Positions 56,014 through 64,000 of a DNA stretch of 64,000 nt are shown here, one piece after another. The translations under genes and the position numbers were made by a program. The stretch is from the NCBI GenBank assembly GCA_020205615.1, contig CM035152.1, positions 153,694,778 to 153,758,777 on the forward strand, read 5' to 3'. The stretch comes from Panax quinquefolius (Eukaryota; Streptophyta; Magnoliopsida; Apiales; Araliaceae). Position 1 is the stretch's first letter. Each line of letters begins with the position of its first letter. The notes below the pieces were generated by a model. That model saw nothing but the letters and a program-made list of their open reading frames with translations. It was not told where the DNA came from and searched no databases.

Positions 56014-57622
56014 AGGCCTAGTGCTTCATTATTTTCACGAATTCATTCAAGCTATAGAGAGAGAAAGTATAGAGAGAATAAGAGAAAAGAAGAAGAGTAT
56101 TTTGTTACTACACTACCTGCAGATTCAATCTCCTACTAAAAGTAAGGGGTGTTATTTTTCTTATTCATGAAGAGAACTGTTGTTATTCCATTGCTTATTA
56201 TTACATTTGGAATAACTTTTGTATACGTGGTTTACCCTATACTTGGTGACATTCTTCTATTATTCGCTGGAACATCCTCGCTCATGTGTTTTACACCGAC
56301 TGGTTCCGCTCTTTATTATTATTATGTTGGAGCATCCTCATGCATGTGTTTTTTACACCTAACTGGTTCCGCTCTTTATTATTATTCCGTTGGAACATCA
56401 CATGCATGTGTTTTACACCGACTGGTTCCATTCTTTATTATTACATTTGAATATCCTCATGCATGCGTTTCTGGGGACTGGATTTAGTTATTTATTATTA
56501 CGCTGAAATAACCTACTTGTGCGGTCTATCGCATGCATGGTGATTTCTTTTGTTATTCCATTCTTTATTATACTCAGTTGGTTAAAACTTTGACTTCTAT
56601 ACTCCATGAAATTAGTGGAATATCCTTGATATTTAAAGCTTCATCCAAATCCTTTCATGGAAATATTCTTCTCGATATTCTTGAATTTTACTCTCTACAA
56701 AGCGATGATCATGTTGACAGTTTGGATGTTATTGGTTCCTAGATAAATTAATTCTTGAACTTGTTTTATTGAATTCTTATATCATTGTCACCATCCTCAT
56801 GTTTATATTATGTTGAAAGTCATCTCGTGGCACATGGTGCATAGATGGACTTGGTATGATTATGACGAGAGACTATTCGGTGTAATCATGGTAGTAATGT
56901 TACAAATGATGTGGTAAAAATCCTCGATGGCCTGTGAAGTGCATTGATGGACGATTGTTGGCATGATCATGACCATTAATGAATACACAAATATTCTTGG
57001 CCCATAGTGCATGAATAATTATGGTCGTGATACTAAAGAATATCCTCGGCCAGTAGTGCGGGGGGTGATTCGATGATGTGGAATATTTATTAAAGTCGAG
57101 TCTCGGCTATAACAATGATGAAAAACCTTTTAAATCATAAAAGATAGTAGATTTTATTTTCTACTTGACTCTTTTAATGGATTCTTTGGTTCATTGCAGC
57201 TAAACTTGATGTTTATTATATTTTATCGGTTTAACATCTCTTGTTGTAGGCTAATGATAATTTATTACGCATTATCTTAGTCATAATATTTCTTCTTGAG
57301 CTAGTTGAGCGCACCCTTTCTTTCACCGTTTCTTCAAGAAATGAGAATATAGCTAGGGCGAGTTAGCCTGGGAACGGAGTAATGGTTCAGAGGATAGCAT
57401 TAGTAGTCCTCACTATTCTGTGAAATAGTATGATAATAATTGTAATGAGGACTTCTTTTGAGTTTATATAATAACTAGTAGACAATATTTGTATTCAAAC
57501 TCACGGTTTATGTCGATTGTACCACACGCAGCTTATATTAGTAAGTTGTATTTAAATTACATACCATGTATCCGACTACCCAAGATGGGTGATGTATACC
57601 TAATTTTGGGGGCGTCCACGGT

Positions 57623-57634
57623 TGGTATCAAAGC
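57623..57634 (+). other. Primer binding site of H
   Basis: TGGTATCAAAGC lies three bases after the LTR. It matches initiator Met tRNA with one mismatch. Confidence 0.8.
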
Positions 57635-57805
57635 TTAGGATATGATCCTGGCTAAGATGTGAGAATAGTACTAGGAGGGAGAGAGGGGAATACCTTCGCT
57701 AGTATGACCTACCTAAGTTTATGTGCTATTTTATTGGTCTCACGAATATAGGGATAATATGTTACATGTCAATTAACCTTTTGTTTTATGGCAAGATCTC
57801 TGAAA

Positions 57806-58910
57806 ATGACATCCGAGAATGTTGAGAATAGCAATGGAGCACAAAGCGATCGTTGATTCACCACATATCAATAATCGTGATAATGTGCATCGAAGGCGAC
57901 AATCTTCATGCAAACAATAACACCGACCAAATGATGAATGATCAAATGTTCGGAGGCTTTATTTAATTCATGCAACAAAGAAAGTAGAGCGACTCTCATC
58001 CAAAACGTAGGTGAAACACACGGAAAACTCTCGGCGGTCACCGCTAAACAGTTCAAGGATCTGGGACCACCGGAGTTTAAGAGAGAGCCAAAACCACTTT
58101 TGGCGGAAGCATGGATAAAGCAGATTACCAAGATATTTGATGTCTTGGGATGCTCCGAGGAGCAAAAGGTTCCTTTTGCCGCCTTTATGTTGCGGCGCGG
58201 AGGCGATTACTAGTGGGAATCGGTAAAAACGTACTCAACTTCTTTGTCTTTCAAGATATCTTGGGAGAAGTTCCAGGAGCTGTTCAACGACAAATACTTT
58301 CCTGAAAGTATTCGCCACATGAAGGAGGTGGAGTTTATCAAGTTGGAACAAAATAATATGACCGTGTCGCAAGACGAGACAAAATTTGCGGAGTTATCAC
58401 GGTTTGCGTCCCACTTGGTGGATAATGAAGAGAGAATGGCACGAATATTTTTAAGAGGTTTGAAGCCGGAGATACGTCAATATCTTATTTCTCATAAACT
58501 GTGTTTGTATTCAGATGTTGTAAATAGGGCTCAGTTAGTGGAGCGCGATAACGAGCCAACGCAACTAAAAGAGAGCAGCCGACAAAATTATAATACCAAC
58601 GAGAGTAGTCATCGAAGCGGTGACAACAAGCGTGGAGGGAATCAACAGGGCGGATATGGTAACCACTTGGGTGGTAATCGTACCAAAACAATAAGAATGG
58701 ACATTTCAAGAAAAGGAGATTCAACAATGATGGAAAGACGTCAAAGACCAAAGACCACGTTGTTAAGAAGAGAAAGACCACCTATCATATGCTTCAAATG
58801 CGGAGGAGAGGACACATCGATCAAATCTGCGCCGTATCGTCCAAAGCATGTTATAATTGTGGAAGATAAGGTCACTTAGCTCGATTTTGTCGCCATCAAG
58901 ACAAATTCAC
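57806..58910 (+). pseudogene. H gag (broken)
   Basis: The start at 57806 encodes MTSENVENSN. After shifts, 57938-58210 carries KQFKDLGPPEFKREPKP and the ITKIFDVLGCSEEQKVPFAA capsid start, up to a TAG at 58211-58213 before WES. The frame 58244-58879 holds WEKFQELFNDKYFPESIRHM, EERMARIFLRGLKPEIRQYL and the basic region with GDNKRGGNQQGG. It ends in a damaged zinc knuckle (CFKCGGEDTS, with the His and last Cys lost by a shift). It is close in sequence to D gag. Confidence 0.85.
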
Positions 58911-59460
58911 TAGGATGGAGGCACCAAACGTCGTCCCGGAAAAGTCAAAACCTAGAGTACAAGGGAGAAAGTTTGTTGTGACCTCCCAGAGAGAAAGGAA
59001 CCCGAATGAGGTCATCACGGGTAAGCTTATCATAAACTCTAATGAAGTCTATACTTTATTTGATACCCGTTCTACCCATTCTTTTATTTCTCCTACTTGC
59101 GCTCATCGATTAAATTTGACTGGAGAAATTAGACCTTGACTTATCTGTGGAAACTCCGTTGGGAGAAACCTTCATTACATCCACTCGCTTATAAGTCTTG
59201 TTTGGTTCAAATCGGTACCCTCACATTACACGTCGATCTTATTTCATTAAAAATACTTGCATTTGATGTGATTCTAGGGATTGATTGGTTAACTACTTAT
59301 CATGCAAAATTGATTGTTTTCGTAAGGTTGTTAGCTTTCATATTCCTAACCAACCTATTATGCTAATTCAAGCGACCAAACCATTAAAATCAATCACGGT
59401 CATCTCAAGCCATAAAGCTATTCGTTTATTGAAAAAGCAGGATGTCAAGCTTTCTTAGCT
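58911..59460 (+). pseudogene. H protease
   Basis: The frame 58915-59139 contains NPNEVITGKLIINSNEVYTL and the active site, where DTG is DTR (59062-59070), then STHSFISPTCAHRLNLTG. The rest (59136-59460) is in shifted frames, with DLISLKILAFDVILGIDWLT and the linker. It is dead as read. Confidence 0.8.
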
Positions 59461-60440
59461 CATGTCACAGATTTAAACAAAAATACGTCAGTTTTGAACG
59501 ATATTTCTATTGTTAATAAATTTCTGACGTATTCTCAAGAACTTCTTGCCTACCCCGAGCTTGAAATTGAATTTTGTATCGACCTTGAACCTGGTACAAA
59601 ACCTATTTCCAAAGCCCCATATCGAATGGCTCTATTGAACTTCGTGGAGTTAAAGACCAATGCAGAAATTGTTAGACATTGGCTTTATTCGTCCTAGTAC
59701 TTCTCCTTGGGGTGCTCCTGCTTCTATTCGTGAAGAAGAAAGATGGGAGTATGCGACTTTGTATTGATTATCGGAGTTGAATCATGTCACCATCAAAATA
59801 GGTATCCATTGCCACGTATTGATGACCTGTTTGACCCGATTATAAGGAGCCAAATTCTTTTCAAAGATTGATCTTCGTTCCGGATATCACCAATTGAAGA
59901 TTAGAACCGTGACATTCCAAAGACGGCTTTCGAACTCTAAGACGGGCATTATGAATTCCTAGTCATGTCCTTTGGATTGACTAATGCTCCTCTTTGCCTT
60001 CATGGATATGATGAACCGAGTATTCAAGGAATATTTGGATCACTTTGTGGTCATCTTTATTGATGACATCCTTATTTATTCCAAAAGCCGTGAAGATCAT
60101 GAGCAACACTTGAGGCTGACACTCCAAAAGCTTCGTGAATATAAGTTTTATGCCAAGTTGAAGAAATGTGAGTTCTGGCTTGAAGAAGTAGCATTCCTTG
60201 GGCACGTGGTATCAAGTTATGGAATATCTATTGACCCAAAGAAAGATTGAAGCTATTCAAAGTCGGTAACAATCTAAATCGATGATCAAGTACGTAGCTT
60301 TCTCGGTTTAGTGGGTTATTATCGGAGATTCGTGGAAGGATTTTCTCGAATCGCTACTCCATCGACTCAAATTGACTCGAAAAGATACAAAGTTCGGTTG
60401 GAGCGAAGAATGTGAGAAGAGTTTTCAAAAACTCAAGAGG
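59461..60440 (+). pseudogene. H reverse transcriptase
   Basis: 59494-59697 encodes the N-terminal part ([20 protein letters not shown]). The fingers region is broken near 59690-59830. 59984-60250 carries [16 protein letters not shown], the catalytic FIDDILIYS (DD at 60062-60067), [17 protein letters not shown] and SIDPK. The connection to RNase H, with a YYRRF-type stretch near 60315, is in another frame. Confidence 0.86.
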
Positions 60441-60969
60441 AGACTTATTTCAAAGACTGCTACGACAATACCATCCGCTCGGAGGGATTTGTCATCTACA
60501 TGATGCTTGAGCAAAGGGTTGGGATGTGTTCTCATGCAACATGGAAAAGTTATAGCCTATGCCTCGCGACAACTCAAAGAATATGAGAGGAATTATCCTA
60601 CTCATGATCTAGAGTTGGCAATTGTTGTCTTTTGCACTTAAAATTTGGAGGCATTACTTGTATGGGGAGAAAGTGGAGATCTTTACGGATCATAAAAGCC
60701 TCAAATATTTCTTCACTCAAAGGAACTCAACATGTGACAACGACGTTGGCTTGAACTATTGAAAGATTATGATCATACCATCCAATACCATCCTCGAAAA
60801 AGCGAACGTGGTAGGCGACACATTGAGTAGAAGATCATATGCAAGTCACGAGTGCGATATTGTCAACGCAAAGGCCCATTTTGTGTGACTTGCAAAGGAT
60901 GGAGATAGATTTAAAGACTCGAGGGACGCATGTGATGATAAGCGAGTATCTGAGTAGAACCGACTTTAA
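60441..60969 (+). pseudogene. H RNase H and tether
   Basis: Short frames encode the [24 protein letters not shown] stretch (about 60530-60590), [20 protein letters not shown] (about 60640-60695) and the tether near 60800-60960. The catalytic segments are recognisable but divided by several shifts. Confidence 0.78.
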
Positions 60970-62090
60970 TTGATAAAGTTAAAGTCGCTTGAGCTACGGA
61001 CACGGAGTGATGCGTATGAGGAAGAAAGTGCAAGAGAAGGTGCTATCTTACCGAAGCAAGAATCGATGAAGAAGGAATACTTGAGTCAACTCCGCACTTT
61101 GTGTTCTAACGACCACGATTTAAAGTATAATATCATGATGGAGGCGATAACACACCATTTGCAATCCATCTCGGGAGTACCAAAATGTATCATGATATTC
61201 GCCATACATTTTGGTGGAGCAATATGAAGAGAGAGATAGCGTATTGTTTATCTCAAGGTGTCTAACTTGTCAACGAGTTAAAGCGAGAGCATCAAGTACC
61301 AAAAGGTCCATTACAACCACTTGAAATTCCGAATGGAAGTGGGAGCACATTACCATGGATTTCAATTCTGGCCTTCCTAAGGTTTCCTAAGGCATAGATG
61401 CGATTTGGGTCATTGTTAATAGATTGACCAAGTCTGCTCATTTCTTACCGATATGAGAAACTTATTCACTTGAACGTCTTGCTCGTATATACACAAACGA
61501 GATTATAAGACTGCATGGTATGCCGGTATCCATAGTTTCTGATCGAGACCCAAGATTCACTTCACGATTTTGGGTTAGTTTGCAAAAAGCTATGGGCACA
61601 GACTTACGATTTAGCTCGGCGATATCATCCTCGATGCATTTTACAGACGGTGGAGAGGACTATTCAAACTCTTGAAGATCTATTAAGACTCGTGTCCTTG
61701 ATTTCAAGGAAGTTGGGACAAGTTCTTACCATTGGTGGAGTTTTCCCACAACAACAGCTTATCAAGCAAGTATTTGCATGGCTCCATTCAAGCGTTGTAT
61801 AGAAGAAAGTGTCGTTCTCCAAAGATATCTTTGGGATGAGGAGGTGAAGCAACGTTGTTGGGGACCGAGTTGTTGACGTATGACTACGGAAAAGATTCAA
61901 ACGATCCGACAACGTATAAAACCCTCACAAAATCGATAAAAGAGTTATACTTTGATCTTCATCGAAAGGACGTGGAATTCGATATAGGAGATCATGTGTT
62001 GTTAAGAGTTTCTCCATGGAAAGGAGTTACAAGATTTGGAAAGAGAGAAAACTCAATCCTCGATTCATCTGGCCTATTTTAATCCTCGAT
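60970..62090 (+). pseudogene. H integrase
   Basis: 60970-61227 covers the linker and the start of the zinc domain. The core is spread over frames: WKWEHITMDF-like near 61335, the [13 protein letters not shown] second Asp near 61545, and a damaged Glu region near 61640. 61855-62082 contains DLHRKDVEFDIGDHVLLRVS and PWKGVTRFGKR of the C-terminal domain. It has full length compared with G, but no continuous frame. Confidence 0.8.
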
Positions 62091-62442
62091 CGAGTAGGAA
62101 CCGTGGCCTATAGACTCGCTTTTCACCGCTAAGTATGTCTCGTGTTCATAACGCTTTTCACATATCCATGTTACGTAAATATGTGAAAGACCAAACCACA
62201 TTATTGAGTTAGAACCGGACGAAATAGAGGAAGATTTGACGTATGAAGAGGTTCCTGTTCAAATCTTGGATAAGAAGGAACATATTCTACGCTCCAAGGT
62301 TATACCTCAAGTCAAAGTTTTGTGGAGGAACCACGATGTTGAGGAAATGACTTGGGAGTTAGAATCTGAAATGAAATCAAGGTATCCTTACCTCTTCGAC
62401 ATACTAGGTACGTACCCTAATTTTGAGGGCGAAATTTCATAA
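62091..62442 (+). pseudogene. H chromodomain
   Basis: The frame 62236-62442 gives a complete chromodomain end, MTYEEVPVQILDKKEHILRS, then KVIPQVKVLWRNHDVEEMTW and ELESEMKSRYPYLF. It has the 15-residue block missing in A2 and B. The upstream part (62100-62235), encoding the SRVHNAFHISMLRKYV-type region, is shifted. It is the best reference in the window for an undeleted chromodomain. Confidence 0.85.
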
Positions 62443-62453
62443 GAAGGGGAGGT
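62441..62453 (+). other. Polypurine tract of H
   Basis: AAGAAGGGGAGGT lies immediately before the 3' LTR. Confidence 0.85.
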
Positions 62454-63480
62454 TGTAAGACCCCAACTTTTATAAATAAAGATGAATTTTCTATAAATAT
62501 TATTTTTGAATATTATGGAATAAATTTGATATAATATTATAGTTGTGGGTAATATTTATAAATTTTGCAAAGGTAAGCAAGTTGTTATAAAATATTCGTT
62601 TGGTCGGGAATATTCTTTTTGTCGGGGAATATTCGTATGCACTACCAATCAATCATTAATGGACCCCATTAACGGAAGTATTGTCGTAGTTAGAAAACGA
62701 CAAAATTATCTTTCTATAAAAATAACTACAGAGGTGTTACCGTTAAAACCGTTGAACTACCCGGTAGTAAAAGTACGATGTCGCCGTAGTTGTATAGTAG
62801 CACACGATATTGATTATTGATGCTTACGTGAGAAGTCACTCACTTATATGCTCAATTATTGCTACAATAATTATCTTGATCATATCTCTTATATTATTGA
62901 TTCAATTATTGTCACAAAGATCATCCTATATAATATGTTATAGTATTAAATCAATAATTGAGACGACAAGTTATAAATGATTAATAATTGTTGAAAGATG
63001 AAATATGTGTTGAATAAAAATAAAATGATTTGTGGTAATATTTATTCAATCCTTGATATATATAAAGAGTCTCATTATGAGACGCGTTTGTGGTAAGTTT
63101 GATTATTTTATGGGGGCCATATGTCATCATCTAAGAGTCTCTTCGTCAATAGTAATTACCTTCACAATAGTAATTACCTTTGTGAATAGTAATTACATTA
63201 CAATAGTAATTACCTTTACCAGACGTCAAACCACTTGCGGTTTCATATTACAAAGCGCCGAACCACTTGTCGTTTCACATTACAAAGGCCGAACCACTTG
63301 TCGTTTCACATTACAAAGCGGCCAAACCACTTTTCTTTTCACATCACCATTCGTCAAGCCACTTGCCTTTTCACATGGCGGTCTTAAGCTTAGAAATCTT
63401 CTATAAATAGAGGCCTAGTGCTTCATTATTTTTCACGAATTCATTCAAGCTATAGAGAGAGAAAGTATAGAGAGAATAAG
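62454..63480 (+). repeat. H 3' LTR (truncated)
   Basis: It follows the 5' LTR for about 1030 bp, including both small tandem arrays and the TATA box. It stops at 'gagagaataag' (63480), where J LTR sequence begins. The lost part is about 1.5 kb. Confidence 0.88.
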
Positions 63481-64000
63481 ACGCTGAAGGAAACTTGTAC
63501 TCATTAGCAACTCTCAAAGTATCAAAATACTCACAAAATATGCTCGATAATATAGAGAGAGAAAGAGAGAAAGCTTATGTTTCAGGTGTGATTTTCAATT
63601 CTAACTCAACACTCTATTTATAGGAAAATGCTAGCGCGCCGAAGCAGACTTGACCTGCTACCTGATGGCTTTACCTGCTACTATTGCCACCCACCACATT
63701 TGAAATAGAATTTCAGCACATTTCTTCACCAACCATAGGTGGGGCCCACACATTCTAGAATTTTCCACCAAAATAATAAATTCAGAAACTTCAACAATTT
63801 TTGAACCAGTCACCTCTTAAAATTCATAACAAATCATACGTTAATTTTTAACGGTTCAAAATTTGTGGACATATACTCAACTTATATATGTATAACATAT
63901 CCAAAAATCACAACGATCCAACTATTTGGATTAAAAATTATAACTCACGCAATATATCTCAAGAACACCGATTTAATCATTTAATCCCTCCAATCCGACA
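63481..64000 (-). repeat. J LTR 3, continuation
   Basis: It matches J LTR 2 from 53138 onward almost base for base, including the TATA box context and the 'tttttaacggttcaaaatttg' block. It runs off the right edge of the window. Confidence 0.88.

Larger units (their letters stand above)
55062..57619 (+). repeat. H 5' LTR
   Basis: About 2558 bp from TGTAAGACCCCAACTTTTAT to GGGGGCGTCCAC. The terminus is slightly altered by an extra C. It contains tandem 'gtcaatagtaattacctt' units (55743-55825), 'ccacttgtcgtttcacatta' units (55833-55985), a TATA box at 56005-56013, and the 62 bp-type array at about 56250-56480. One 'catagatggacttggtatgattatgac' module lies near 56830. No gene is seen. Confidence 0.88.
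55062..63480 (+). mobile_element. Element H: full-domain Ty3/gypsy chromovirus, 3' LTR truncated
   Basis: 5' LTR 55062-57619, primer site, gag, protease, RT, RNase H, integrase, intact-looking chromodomain, polypurine tract, and a 3' LTR cut at 63480. The internal region is 4.83 kb, longer than in A2, B, D and E, because no domain is deleted. Reading frames are broken many times. The right-hand target duplication was lost with the 3' LTR end. Confidence 0.9.

Noticed and set aside
63032..63406. 124-codon plus-strand open frame near the right end
   Set aside because: It lies in the truncated H 3' LTR and translates the 20 bp and 32 bp tandem arrays. It has no family resemblance.

Overview
This window looks like heterochromatic, repeat-only DNA from a flowering plant nuclear genome. 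The evidence is AT-rich sequence, several long-LTR Ty3/gypsy chromoviruses, a hAT-type MITE and a CACTA end. I see no host protein-coding gene, rRNA, tRNA or CRISPR array that I can support. The pol fragments (RNase H, integrase, C-terminal chromodomain), initiator-Met-tRNA primer sites and 2.4-4 kb LTRs fit the Tekay/Del chromovirus group. That clade call is from recognition only. The species cannot be named from this sequence.

Layout. (1) 1-3384: the 3' LTR of minus-strand element A1, carrying a hAT-like MITE, followed by A1's integrase/chromodomain remnant. (2) 3385-40893: minus-strand element A2, split by later insertions. Its 3' LTR (with a 1.8 kb internal tandem duplication) is broken by element B (5553-11343, minus, TSD CCAAC) and by solo LTR C (11888-23758, minus, TSD GATAA). 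C is itself broken by element D (13324-22327, plus, TSD TTCCA). A2's chromodomain is broken by element E (25444-35405, plus, TSD GTAAG/GAAAG), whose 5' LTR holds solo LTR F (27696-29035, minus, TSD TATAT). (3) 40894-41755: the only stretch not assignable to an LTR element. (4) 41756-49105: element G (minus), the most complete gag-pol here, with its 5' end replaced by a CACTA transposon end (49106-about 49207). (5) 49208-55061 plus 63481-64000: array J, LTR-internal-LTR-internal-LTR, with about 3.95 kb LTRs and internal regions of only about 333 bp. (6) 55062-63480: element H (plus), with all gag-pol domains but many breaks, inserted in the last J LTR.

How the parts relate. No element has an uninterrupted gag-pol frame. 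A2 and B share the same internal deletions, the same 15-residue chromodomain deletion and the same unrecognised replacement segment. D and E share some of these. This suggests that a deleted non-autonomous lineage spread using proteins from relatives such as G and H. J is the extreme case: a primer site, a 36-codon ORF and a polypurine tract between very long LTRs. Many frame breaks, and many differences between paired LTRs, fall at CG and CNG sites. Part of the apparent decay may therefore be base-calling error at methylated cytosines.
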